DNA from: Sutcliffiella sp. FSL R7-0096
GTDB lineage: Bacteria > Bacillota > Bacilli > Bacillales > Bacillaceae_I
Assembly: GCF_038595065.1 (NCBI RefSeq)
Contig: NZ_CP152003.1
Span: forward strand, 3,700,001 to 3,764,000
Direction: 5' to 3'
DNA: 64,000 nucleotides
Both the position numbers and the translations under genes were made by a program. The notes beneath the pieces were generated by a model. The model had not been told where the DNA came from, did no database searches, and saw nothing but the letters and a program-made list of their open reading frames with translations. Numbering within the stretch: position 1 is the first letter of the stretch; every line of letters begins with the position of its first letter. Positions 51,387 to 59,168 of this stretch are shown here, in pieces.

Positions 51387-51637
51387 TCGATTGTTACCTC
51401 CTCGATTAGTTCAGTTTTAACTTCGTGGACAGTATGTTTTAAAACTGTTCCATTTAGTTGATTAGCATAAAAGTTTGCATCTTCTTCTTGATAGAACCTG
51501 TGACCACTTTCATCTGGATTTGAAGATAAAAAGAATGAACCTCTTCCCTTATCTCCACCTGTCACAACTAACTGGCCCACAACAACAGTGAAATAAGTTT
51601 TTATTTCGTTCTTTAGAATTTTAGGTCCTAGAATCAT
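51383..51637 (-). CDS. 84-aa phage protein
   Basis: Starts MILGPKILKNEIKTYFTVVVGQ; overlaps the next gene by four bases. Beta-rich with YQEEDANFYANQLNGTVLKHTVHEV. No family. Confidence 0.55.
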   Translation of the reverse strand: MILGPKILKNEIKTYFTVVVGQLVVTGGDKGRGSFFLSSNPDESGHRFYQEEDANFYANQLNGTVLKHTVHEVKTELIEEVTIE

Positions 51638-52092
51638 TACAACTTTCCTCCCCCGTAGTTATCCGAAATCATCATGGCGAAGTTGGCCATGTTCGCACAT
51701 CTTAGTGTGATTTCATACTTGTCATGGTCTTCTTTTTTAAGCTCCTTTTCCAACTGCACAGCGTTCTTTCCAAGCTCTCGAAGAAGATACTCATGATGTT
51801 CTCTACGCCAGTGTCCTTTGTGTTCGTTTGAAGCAAGCTGTAATTCCATAGCCTGAGCAAACTCCCTTACTTCTTTTCTTGGGCCAGGTTGCGGATCCAT
51901 TTGCTGAACAAAGTTAGCAACCTCGTCACCTAGTTCAAAAACATGCACACAATCCCTGTCAGCTCCCATTCGAAGGGCAATCATTTCACTTGTTGGATGG
52001 TCCCTGTACGTTTCTAATAACAGGTTGTTCTGAAATGCATTTTTAGCCTTTTCTACAAAAAGCAAGTGCTGATTAGTTATCTGATGGGTCAT
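51637..52092 (-). CDS. Possible MazG-like protein, 151 aa
   Basis: The segment EFAQAMELQLASNEHKGHWRREHHEYLLREL followed by RCANMANFAMMISDNYGG recalls MazG-like phage pyrophosphohydrolases that have E(A)ADVANFAMM. The acidic residues of that motif are replaced here (RCANMAN), so activity is doubtful. Starts in an ATGA overlap. Confidence 0.45.
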   Translation of the reverse strand: MTHQITNQHLLFVEKAKNAFQNNLLLETYRDHPTSEMIALRMGADRDCVHVFELGDEVANFVQQMDPQPGPRKEVREFAQAMELQLASNEHKGHWRREHHEYLLRELGKNAVQLEKELKKEDHDKYEITLRCANMANFAMMISDNYGGGKL

Positions 52093-52235
52093 TTAGTTGC
52101 TTCCTCCTTCAATTGCTCGGACACACATTTAATATGGCAAAACAAATCTTTCCCACGTTGCCAAACTGAGTCCCCTTGATAGATTGGCTTTTCACAGTTT
52201 GCATTGGCACATACATTTATAGGATCCTTATTCAT
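52089..52235 (-). CDS. 48-aa zinc-finger-like protein
   Basis: ATG at 52235 overlaps the end of the ATPase gene. Cysteines in NVCANANCEKPIYQG and LFCHIKCVSE form a four-metal-ligand pattern (C-x4-C ... C-x3-C). It may be a partner of the ATPase or of RecT, based on position only. Confidence 0.6.
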   Translation of the reverse strand: MNKDPINVCANANCEKPIYQGDSVWQRGKDLFCHIKCVSEQLKEEATK

Positions 52236-53754
52236 TCTCCCCGGCTCCTTTCAAGGAAACTGGCTTTATGCTAAACTCTTCATCTACCACTCTCGCAACG
52301 ATTAACTGTCCTGGTGGAGATGTAAAATGAAGAATGGATTCTGCGTTATCCACAAAACAAGGTGTAATTACTTGGGATTGTGTGGATAACACTTCAATTA
52401 ATTCCAAGCCTGCCTTTATCTTTTCTGCAGTTGAGAGCTTGCTGTATGGCTTTCCATCCATTTCAATTTCAAAAGTGGCTTTCTCTTCACCGTTCTTTAA
52501 TTGTTCATAAAGCTTCACAGAAATCCTGGTAAAGAGTGCATCTACTTTGTTCACCATTAGTTCCGAACGAACAGACCGGAAGGATTTAATGGCGTCCAGA
52601 ATGCTGATAGATATGTTACGATCCTTTCGGAGTTTCTCTTTATTGGATTCAGCAGCCAATACATCCTGTTTGAGTTGCTCCACTCTGCCAACAGCATTCA
52701 GCTTCACTTGTAAACTTACAATCTTCTCGTCTACTTCGTTAAGTTCAGAACGATTTATATCTTTCGGTACTGGCATTGCTGCAAGTGATTCTTTTAATGC
52801 ATTTAATTTTTCTAGCATTTCTTTTCCGGTTGAAACTTCTTTATCGAAACGAGCCTGTCTATTTTCTTTCACTTTGTTGATGGATTTTTCATCTAAAGAC
52901 TGGCCGCATGTTTGGCATGCTTCTTGAATCACTTCATCTTTGATTCCTTGTACAACAGACTTCTGTCTATCGATACGTTCTACCAAGGATTCAATTTGGG
53001 ATTCAATCCGACCACGGGCACTTTTTCTTTGATAGAAGTTGTCTATTTCTTGTTCAAGTTTCTCCCGTGTAGCAATCAAGGGCTTCAATTCATTCTCTGT
53101 ATCTTCTAAATCAACATCCAAGGAGGAATCTTGCTCTAACTGTTCTTTTAATGTTAAAAAGCGTTCTGCAGCTCGTTCATAGGAATTATCTAACTGCCGT
53201 TTTTTATCTTTATGCATCTTCTCGAGGTCATCCAATGGATACTTTTTTAGATTATCTTCAAGTGTTTCTCTTTCAACCTTCCCCATCTTGGCTAAGACTT
53301 CTTTATTCAATGGTTCGCTGATGTATTGGAGCAACTGTTCACGTTGTTCTGTCCACTTTTGAGAAGGGAAGAAACCTGGTGTAAATAAAGAGAAGAAGAG
53401 TTTCTCATCCATTAATGAGTCCACAAACTCTTTAAAAACTGTCGCTTTCTCAGGCACCTCATTGATGTAATACTTGGCCGTTTTCTTCTGACTACGACCT
53501 AGCAGATATTGCTTACTATCTACCTGCAGGAGCAACTCTACTTTCGTTTCTAAATCCGTTCCGATTGGCTGTGGTTCTAATTTAGATCCCATTACATCCT
53601 TCCCATACAGGCACCAGGTAACGGCGTCACCAATCGACGATTTCCCTGCACCATTCTTTCCACGAATGTTGGTGATGTCGCTGAAATTCACTTCTAATAA
53701 GGCATGGTTTTTAAAATTAGTTAATTCTAATTTGATAAATGCTACTTGTTTCAT
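52228..53754 (-). CDS. Rad50/SbcC-like AAA ATPase
   Basis: 508 aa from ATG 53754 after GGGAGGTAAGT. Walker A GKNGAGKS at residues 32-39, long coiled coils around a CQTCG zinc-hook-like motif near residue 280, a degenerate signature LSTAEKIKAGLELIEVL near 445 and a PCFVDNAESI Walker B near 465. Cooperates with a nuclease in related SbcCD/Rad50 systems, but no SbcD or YqaJ gene is seen nearby. Confidence 0.88.
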   Translation of the reverse strand: MKQVAFIKLELTNFKNHALLEVNFSDITNIRGKNGAGKSSIGDAVTWCLYGKDVMGSKLEPQPIGTDLETKVELLLQVDSKQYLLGRSQKKTAKYYINEVPEKATVFKEFVDSLMDEKLFFSLFTPGFFPSQKWTEQREQLLQYISEPLNKEVLAKMGKVERETLEDNLKKYPLDDLEKMHKDKKRQLDNSYERAAERFLTLKEQLEQDSSLDVDLEDTENELKPLIATREKLEQEIDNFYQRKSARGRIESQIESLVERIDRQKSVVQGIKDEVIQEACQTCGQSLDEKSINKVKENRQARFDKEVSTGKEMLEKLNALKESLAAMPVPKDINRSELNEVDEKIVSLQVKLNAVGRVEQLKQDVLAAESNKEKLRKDRNISISILDAIKSFRSVRSELMVNKVDALFTRISVKLYEQLKNGEEKATFEIEMDGKPYSKLSTAEKIKAGLELIEVLSTQSQVITPCFVDNAESILHFTSPPGQLIVARVVDEEFSIKPVSLKGAGENE

Positions 53755-53853
53755 ACTTACCTCCCATTGATTTTTAGGCATAAACTCGATATCATGGGGT
53801 TAACCTACTAGGTTCAACCCCCTTTAGTGGATCCGTGTTCCAGCACGGATCTT

Positions 53854-54051
53854 TTATTTTCCTGCCGTCTTTCTTACTGCTCCAAGAATGTCCACTAGGT
53901 AATCCATAGCATTACACTCCAGGATCAATTCACCGTCATGCTCAAGAATGTAATCTCCTTCAAACACTTCATCACCACATGCATCAGTACCATAGATCCT
54001 GTTTTCTGGTAGACCTACTTTCTCTAGCTTTGTTATTTTAGGATGTTCCAT
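53854..54051 (-). CDS. YqaI-like small phage protein
   Basis: 65 aa: RIYGTDACGDEVFEGDYILEHDGELILECNAMDYLVDILG resembles YqaI of the B. subtilis skin element, which precedes yqaJ-yqaK (exonuclease, RecT). ATG at 54051 has AAGGAGGTC upstream. Function unknown. Confidence 0.7.
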   Translation of the reverse strand: MEHPKITKLEKVGLPENRIYGTDACGDEVFEGDYILEHDGELILECNAMDYLVDILGAVRKTAGK

Positions 54052-54077
54052 CCTTGACCTCCTTCCTTATGTATTTT

Positions 54078-54168
54078 GGTGCTCTCTGTTGCACCGGGCC
54101 AAGTACAAGGGGGCTTTGAAAAGGGGGAACAAAGACCTCGTACTCAGCCCGGCAAAACAGATTGCCGG
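54078..54168 (-). ncRNA. Structured RNA in the early transcript
   Basis: On the minus strand: hairpin CCGGCAA/TTGCCGG (54168-54149), then a long stem pairing 54152-54136 with 54110-54094 (17 pairs, three of them G-U), an inner CTTTG/CAAAG helix, then GGTGC/GCACC (54095-54078). On the plus strand the three G-U pairs become A-C mismatches. The element sits in the only large gap of the early region, just before the YqaI-like gene. Confidence 0.6.
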
Positions 54169-54248
54169 AACACAATGTATGTGTTAAAATAAAATTCCAT
54201 ATCCTAGAGTAGCATATTAAGTGTTGGTTACACTTAGCTGCTCTTTTT

Positions 54249-54389
54249 TTATTCCTCTGGATTGTAGTGATTTACCATATATTCCACGGTGACAATCTCC
54301 CGTAGATTCGTAGAATGCTTGACTGACTCCAATTTGATATGTGCATCTCCATCGGCTACATAATTCAAAAGCTCTTTACTAATTTGCAT
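54249..54389 (-). CDS. 46-aa phage protein
   Basis: ATG at 54389 after AAGGGAGAAG. Product starts MQISKELLNYVADGDAHIKL and ends MVNHYNPEE. Overlaps the 95-aa gene by 11 bases. No family. Confidence 0.6.
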   Translation of the reverse strand: MQISKELLNYVADGDAHIKLESVKHSTNLREIVTVEYMVNHYNPEE

Positions 54390-54666
54390 ATTCACTTCTC
54401 CCTTTCCAAACTTGAATTTCAACTTTATATCCTTGTTCTTGCATATCCTTAACCAATTTCTCCATTCGGTCTTTCAACTTCTTTTTCTCCATCAGTTGAT
54501 CCAGCTCTTTCTTACATCGCTGAAACTCAATCATCCAACGTTCACTTTCATCCAGATTGTCACGATACATTTCCATTCGCGCTCTGTTCAAGCAGCTAAA
54601 ACAACATTCATATAAATTGATAGCCTGTCTTAAATCGTTCGGGTGCACCTTTGTATGTAAGTTCAT
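54379..54666 (-). CDS. 95-aa helical phage protein
   Basis: ATG in an ATGA overlap. Sequence NLHTKVHPNDLRQAINLYECCFSC onward is coiled-coil rich. No family. Confidence 0.55.
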   Translation of the reverse strand: MNLHTKVHPNDLRQAINLYECCFSCLNRARMEMYRDNLDESERWMIEFQRCKKELDQLMEKKKLKDRMEKLVKDMQEQGYKVEIQVWKGRSEYAN

Positions 54667-55277
54667 GATGACTTACCTCCATGCACGATACTTAGATATT
54701 TTGGCTTAGGCTTCTTTACTAGTAGAGTATCTCCTGTAATGTTGTTTGTAAGGAATTGTTTCCCATTGGCTTCTGATAAAATATAAGTAGGAAGACCATG
54801 ATCCTCAAAGAATTCCTCTGCTAATCCTCTTTTTCCATTTAATTTTCTTAGTTCACTGATTGCTGTAAGTTCATTAACTACGAAATTACAAATCTCCCAG
54901 TTATGGTACTCCCATAAAAACTCAAAAATATTGTCACCTATTTCAGCATTTTCTCCGATTTCACTGATGTATTTTTTTGTAGTGTAATAGTCTTTAATCC
55001 CGTATTTTTCCCCATCATATTCTTTAGTAATTGGAAATATATTTTGGAACTCAGCTGGTGTTAGCGTGCTAATTAAGAATTTTATGCTAGCAATAAACTG
55101 ATGATCTTGTGTTAACGTTTTTGATCCCTCGTTGTCGCTTTTTGCATTTACAATTCTCACGCCAGATAAAATCATTTTCTTTAAAGTATCTAACTTAATA
55201 GTTTCACCATTTTGTTCTTGCTTAATAGCTAATCTGGACGCATTACCTAACATTCTTATATAAAATGAGATTTTCAT
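54663..55277 (-). CDS. Phage protein of unknown function, 204 aa
   Basis: Starts directly after the antirepressor stop (TGAATG) with GGAGG in the end of that gene. Helical; contains ISTLTPAEFQNIFPITKEYDGEKYG. Found as the antirepressor's neighbour; role unknown. Confidence 0.6.
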   Translation of the reverse strand: MKISFYIRMLGNASRLAIKQEQNGETIKLDTLKKMILSGVRIVNAKSDNEGSKTLTQDHQFIASIKFLISTLTPAEFQNIFPITKEYDGEKYGIKDYYTTKKYISEIGENAEIGDNIFEFLWEYHNWEICNFVVNELTAISELRKLNGKRGLAEEFFEDHGLPTYILSEANGKQFLTNNITGDTLLVKKPKPKYLSIVHGGKSS

Positions 55278-56117
55278 TCAATTGACCTCCAGCATCTTAT
55301 TTTCTAGTAAAAATTTGTTAATGAAATATAACTGGCCTTTCCCTGTAACCTTTGGGGTTTTGCTGATACTAATATGTCCGTCGTTATGTGTAATGGACGT
55401 TTCTTTAATTTCAAAAAGCTCTAGTTCCATACTCCGCTGGGTAGGCATGTTGAAGTCAGTTCCTTTACGCTTAATTAAATAGCCTTTCTCTCTTAGCCAA
55501 TGAAACAGTCTTTTCTGGCCTGTTTCAATTCCATTCTGTTTCAAAAGCTTTGCCAGCTCACCAACTAAAATAGAAGTTTTGGAAGCTCCTACAGCATCCG
55601 CAAATATAACTTTTGGGCGCTGTTCTTTAAGGTTTTTTAATTGCGTAGCGATTGTATTATTTTTTTCTGCAATAAGTAGTTCAGCAGCCTTTCTCTTCTC
55701 ACGCTCTTCTTTCAAGTTCGTTGCAAGTTTGATTAGTGTGTCTGGGTTGAGCAATGCTTCTTCTACTTTTTCAGGTGTTAGATAACCACCATGTTTTCGA
55801 ATTACAGGGATAACTTCGGTTGCCAACCATTTTTGGAACTTGACGGCATCTTTGGATTCACCTTTAAAGGAAAGTAGATAGGCTATGCTTTCAGGTATCA
55901 AACTATCTTTCGCCCACACTTGGGCGAAACCAACTTCTTTCAAATACTTCTCAACACGTTCCCATCTAATTGACTTGTATTCTTTTCCGTTTTTGTACTC
56001 CACTCTTTCAAAACCTAAATTTTTTACGAGTTGTTCTAACTCAAATAAAACTTCACCGTTTTCAAGTGTGACTGCGACCTCAAACATCCCGTTGTTAAAT
56101 ATTTTCAATCCGTTCAT
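55278..56117 (-). CDS. Antirepressor, BRO-N plus KilAC domains
   Basis: 279 aa from ATG 56117 (AAGGAGAGCCGATT); the upstream in-frame extension lacks a site. BRO-N at about residues 1-105 (FEVAVTLENGEVLFELEQLVKNLGF, KFQKWLATEVIPVIRKHGGYL), a helical hinge, and a KilAC-like C-terminal DNA-binding domain (ILVGELAKLLKQNGIETGQKRLFHWLREKGYLIKR) at about 175-215. In related phages such proteins relieve repressor control. Confidence 0.9.
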   Translation of the reverse strand: MNGLKIFNNGMFEVAVTLENGEVLFELEQLVKNLGFERVEYKNGKEYKSIRWERVEKYLKEVGFAQVWAKDSLIPESIAYLLSFKGESKDAVKFQKWLATEVIPVIRKHGGYLTPEKVEEALLNPDTLIKLATNLKEEREKRKAAELLIAEKNNTIATQLKNLKEQRPKVIFADAVGASKTSILVGELAKLLKQNGIETGQKRLFHWLREKGYLIKRKGTDFNMPTQRSMELELFEIKETSITHNDGHISISKTPKVTGKGQLYFINKFLLENKMLEVN

Positions 56118-56233
56118 AATCGGCTCTCCTTCGACATCAATTTTCCATCTAGTGACAATTAATTTCATTTTTCTTTCATTACGACTCCATTCAGCACAAA
56201 ATTTCGCCAGTAGGGCCAAAAAAAGTAGGGTGG

Positions 56234-56329
56234 TTAGCCCTGTTTATCTTGCTTATAAATGAGATAGGTAAATATTAGAGTTCCTGTGCATGAAATCAGT
56301 GAAAGTGTAATAATCAATAAGTGGTTTAT
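56234..56329 (-). CDS. Possible 31-aa membrane peptide
   Basis: Frame reads NHLLIITLSLISCTGTLIFT before YLIYKQDKQG and stop. GGAGGGG lies six bases before an ATA, and the only ordinary start is a TTG 18 bases away. Weak evidence. Confidence 0.25.
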   Translation of the reverse strand: MNHLLIITLSLISCTGTLIFTYLIYKQDKQG

Positions 56330-56330
56330 T

Positions 56331-56504
56331 TCAATCCCCTCCGAAGTCATAAGAAGGGTTCTCGCGATCTATGGAAAGAATGACAGTTTCTAGCTCTTTT
56401 TTTACGCTTTCTAGGTCTGAATCACAAGCGTTAATTCCGGAGTAGATATCAACCAGTTGATTCTGCAGCTGGCGGATTATATAGACCAAATGATTTTCTA
56501 GCAT
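56331..56504 (-). CDS. 57-aa helical phage protein
   Basis: ATG at 56504 after ATAGGAGGAATTC. Starts MLENHLVYIIRQLQNQLVDI. Coiled-coil character. No family. Confidence 0.65.
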   Translation of the reverse strand: MLENHLVYIIRQLQNQLVDIYSGINACDSDLESVKKELETVILSIDRENPSYDFGGD

Positions 56505-56514
56505 TGAATTCCTC

Positions 56515-56793
56515 CTATTTGTTTGGTTGTTCTGATAGCCAGGTTAGTAAGAAATCTGTGGTAGCTACTACTGGAAAGTACCACTTCCCCCCCACTCTCC
56601 TTTTTGGAAATCTTTCATCGTAAAAGAACTTTTCCTTAATACTGTTTTCGCTCATGCAAGTTTGTCGGCAAAGCTCTTTCATATCCCAGAATGTAAATCT
56701 ACTCTCAAGTTGTTTTAAATGGCATTCTAACTTATCATTAAGCATTTCTTTTACTAGCTTTTCGTTAATCTGAATGTTAATAAATTTATCCAT
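56515..56793 (-). CDS. DUF771-like DNA-binding protein, copy B
   Basis: 92 aa with WDMKELCRQTCMSENSIKEKFFYDERFPKRRVGGKWYFP, the DUF771/excisionase-like pattern. Paralogue of 56867-57139. Possible excisionase or early regulator. Confidence 0.75.
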   Translation of the reverse strand: MDKFINIQINEKLVKEMLNDKLECHLKQLESRFTFWDMKELCRQTCMSENSIKEKFFYDERFPKRRVGGKWYFPVVATTDFLLTWLSEQPNK

Positions 56794-56844
56794 GTTGCCA
56801 CCTCAGTTTTTATTTTTCTTATTGTTCCAACTGAGGAGTTAAAT

Positions 56845-56862
56845 AAGCGTCTGTCCACGCTT
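56845..56862. promoter_or_regulatory. 18-bp palindrome, copy 1
   Basis: AAGCGTCTGTCCACGCTT: 6-bp arms and 6-bp centre, between the two DUF771-like genes. Sixteen bases recur at 59135, ahead of the integrase gene. Confidence 0.55.
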
Positions 56863-56866
56863 TTTT

Positions 56867-57139
56867 CTACCATTCATCCATAATCTGCTTCATTGCATTT
56901 TTTGATTCTTCATAGAACCAGAAGCGTTTCCCCTTTTCTTTCCTTCGCTCCAGGAACTTCATTCGTGGATCGTGGAGAAACTCATTTTCCAAGAACGACT
57001 TACTCATGCAAGTTCTCTTTGCCATCTGGTCGATATCCCACATAAATAACGATTCGTGAATAGCTTGTTCAAGCTTGTTGTTGATGTAATCTTTTACTTC
57101 TTTTTCATCCACATCAATTCTTAACTCTGCTATTGGCAA
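56867..57139 (-). CDS. DUF771-like DNA-binding protein, copy A
   Basis: 90 aa with [47 protein letters not shown] at 57139 follows GGAGGTGAAAGC. Tandem relative of the next gene. Confidence 0.75.
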   Translation of the reverse strand: MPIAELRIDVDEKEVKDYINNKLEQAIHESLFMWDIDQMAKRTCMSKSFLENEFLHDPRMKFLERRKEKGKRFWFYEESKNAMKQIMDEW

Positions 57140-57213
57140 AAGCTTTCACCTCCATTCAGTCATTAGCTCAACTGACCATTGTGAAGATTAACTTCGACTC
57201 TTTCACAAGTGAG

Positions 57214-57405
57214 TTATCTTATTCCAAACATCTGTATAATTTTTAATATCAGTTCATTCGCTCGAGGACCTGCTTTCTTTCCTGTTAAAACCTCTTGAAC
57301 ATAAACTGGTGTTTTGTTAACCATTAATCCGAGTTGTTCATAAGTAATGTTTTTACACTCTTTATATTCAAGAATTTTTCCTCGAGCCTCTTCTGTTTCG
57401 GGCAC
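57214..57405 (-). CDS. Cro-like helix-turn-helix protein
   Basis: 63 aa from GTG 57405 (GAGGTGAACAAT precedes); earlier TTG and GTG starts remain possible. A helix-turn-helix covers most of it (NITYEQLGLMVNKTPVYVQEVLTG). First gene of the lytic transcript, divergent from the repressor. Confidence 0.8.
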   Translation of the reverse strand: MPETEEARGKILEYKECKNITYEQLGLMVNKTPVYVQEVLTGKKAGPRANELILKIIQMFGIR

Positions 57406-57464
57406 ATTGTTCACCTCACACAATTATTTGTAAGCAAATTTATTAGCAAATCGCGTAAAAGATA

Positions 57465-57493
57465 TTGACGTACACTAACGTATTTGTTAGTAT
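57465..57493 (+). promoter_or_regulatory. Candidate rightward promoter facing the repressor gene
   Basis: TTGACG (57465-57470), 17 bases, TAGTAT (57488-57493), with one operator in the spacer. A second candidate, TTGTTA-N18-TAATAT (57639-57668), lies nearer the repressor gene. Confidence 0.4.
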
Positions 57494-57623
57494 AAACCCA
57501 TAGATAAATAAGACTTAAAAAGCCTGTAAATAATACATTCATCCGTTCCCCAACGTTTAAAATTGTATTTTAATAGGTCGTCTTTTTTGTACTCTTTTTG
57601 CTAATAAACTTGCTTATGAACAC

Positions 57624-57652
57624 AGTATACTAACTGATTTGTTAGAAGTCAA
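57624..57652 (-). promoter_or_regulatory. Early lytic promoter
   Basis: Minus strand TTGACT (57652-57647), 17 bases, TATACT (57629-57624). The operator at 57629-57646 fills the spacer. Confidence 0.8.
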
Positions 57653-57708
57653 CCTTTTAAACTAATATTTTTGTTAGTTTAGTTGTTCAAGCATTAAGGA
57701 TGGTTAAT

Positions 57709-58029
57709 ATGACTATGTTAGACCGTATTAAATTGCTTTGTAAAAACCGTAATATCAGTGTGACAATATTAGAAGAAGACTTGGGTTTTCCTAACAATAC
57801 AATTTATCAATGGAAAAAAAGAACTCCAAGCTTAGAAAAGTTACAAAAAGTAGCTGACTACTTTGGAGTCTCTACTGATTATCTTTTAGGAAGAAAAACT
57901 GAGGAAATAGATCCCGAAGTGAGGTCATTAGCAAGGGAGATACAAAATTTTGGTCCTGAAAATAGAGCGCTGCTTGATGACATTATCAAATCAATGAAAC
58001 AACGTGGAAAGAAGGCATTGGATGAATGA
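57709..58029 (+). CDS. CI-like immunity repressor
   Basis: 106 aa from ATG 57709 (AAGG nine bases before), other methionines nearby are possible. XRE-type helix-turn-helix: MLDRIKLLCKNRNISVTILEEDLGFPNNTIYQWKKRTPSLEKLQKVADYFGVSTDYLLG at residues 3-61. It has no LexA-like self-cleavage domain, so inactivation must come from elsewhere, such as the peptidase gene that overlaps its stop or the antirepressor. Confidence 0.85.
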   Translation: MTMLDRIKLLCKNRNISVTILEEDLGFPNNTIYQWKKRTPSLEKLQKVADYFGVSTDYLLGRKTEEIDPEVRSLAREIQNFGPENRALLDDIIKSMKQRGKKALDE

Positions 58030-59060
58030 TATTTCCTCGTACAGCTAGATACAACAAGGTAATGGTCCATGTGAATAACCTATTCATCCAAGAAGATATA
58101 AAAACCTTTCCTATCGATCCCTTTCAAATAATAGAAAACAACAAATGGGGCTTGGTTACATATTCAGAGTTAGCGTGGGAAAAAGGTGTTTTGGTTGAGG
58201 ATATAATTGAAGCCTTTCAAAGTGAAGACGGATATACAATTTATGATGGAACTAATTACACCATAGCATACAATAATACAATCAAAAATCGTGGAAGAAT
58301 TAGATTTACCCTTATGCATGAAATAGGACACATCTACATGAATCACCTTGTGGACTTTGAAGAAACCATTTTAATGCGGAATACTCTCACTGAAAAAAAA
58401 TATAAGGTGTTAGAGAATGAAGCTAATTCATTCGCAAGAAATATATTGGCTCCTGTTATGGTAGTAAAAGATTTGAAAATTAATTCTATCGACGATGTTA
58501 TAACTTACTTTGAGATATCTCGTAAAGCAGCAAGTGTTAGATTACAAACCCTTTTAAATGACTATAGAAATTCACTATCTAAATTTATACAATTTCAACG
58601 TCATCATTTTTCATCATATATACACTCATGCTTGTACTCGAAACAATGCATAGTATGTTCGTACTATTGTGTTAATGAAGAAGCAATTTTTTGTCCTATA
58701 TGCTCATCTAATAGGTTATCTAACAAGAAAGGTTTGATTGAAATGAAATATAACGGTTATGATGTTGACGAACTAGGGAGAGCTTTGGAGTGTCCTAGGT
58801 GCGGAAATGAAGAGTTACATTATGATGGTTCGCATTGCAAAGTATGTGGAACTTTTCTTGTAAATAAATGCGCCACTACAGAAAAATCTACTGATAGTGG
58901 TTATTTCTATACAGAAGAAAGTTGTCATGCCACACTTGATGGTAATGCTAGGTATTGCGTAAAGTGTGGGAATGAGTCAACTTTCTTTCAACAAAAATTA
59001 TTAGAAAGTTGGGAGATAGAAAAAGAAGAAGCAAAAGAGAGAGAATTACTACCTTTTTAG
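58026..59060 (+). CDS. ImmA/IrrE-like metallopeptidase with three zinc ribbons
   Basis: 344 aa, ATG in an ATGA overlap with the repressor. Zinc peptidase motif HEIGH at residues 98-102 and downstream EANSFARNILAP, as in ImmA of ICEBs1, which cleaves its repressor. ImmA itself is about 170 aa. The extra 150 residues contain cysteine pairs: CIVC/CPIC (about 212-232), CPRC/CKVC (about 252-272) and a spaced CVKC set near 315. The pairing with a repressor is normal; the tail is not. Confidence 0.85.
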   Translation: MIFPRTARYNKVMVHVNNLFIQEDIKTFPIDPFQIIENNKWGLVTYSELAWEKGVLVEDIIEAFQSEDGYTIYDGTNYTIAYNNTIKNRGRIRFTLMHEIGHIYMNHLVDFEETILMRNTLTEKKYKVLENEANSFARNILAPVMVVKDLKINSIDDVITYFEISRKAASVRLQTLLNDYRNSLSKFIQFQRHHFSSYIHSCLYSKQCIVCSYYCVNEEAIFCPICSSNRLSNKKGLIEMKYNGYDVDELGRALECPRCGNEELHYDGSHCKVCGTFLVNKCATTEKSTDSGYFYTEESCHATLDGNARYCVKCGNESTFFQQKLLESWEIEKEEAKERELLPF

Positions 59061-59134
59061 ACTATATTCAGGGTAACCTGCATACCGATGAGTTGAAATA
59101 TTTAAGGAGGTGGTTAATTAATTTCCCTCAATAA

Positions 59135-59152
59135 AAGCGTCTGTCCACGCAC
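59135..59152. promoter_or_regulatory. 18-bp palindrome, copy 2
   Basis: AAGCGTCTGTCCACGCAC, identical to copy 1 over 16 bases, 17 bases upstream of the integrase start codon. Confidence 0.5.
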
Positions 59153-59168
59153 AAGAAAGGGGAATAAT

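Larger units (their letters stand above)
57430..57678. promoter_or_regulatory. Immunity region with five 18-bp operators
   Basis: Three sites of the form ACTAAY-N6-GTTAGW (57474-57491, 57629-57646, 57661-57678) and two of the form GCTAAT-AAAYTT-GCTTAY (57600-57617, and 57430-57447 in reverse). All span 18 bases with 6-6-6 layout. They occupy the gap between cro-like and repressor genes. Confidence 0.75.

Noticed and set aside
57430-57678. Repeated motifs as a CRISPR array
   Set aside because: The units are 18-bp inverted repeats at irregular spacing, without equal spacers; they fit operators. No CRISPR array or cas gene was seen in the window.
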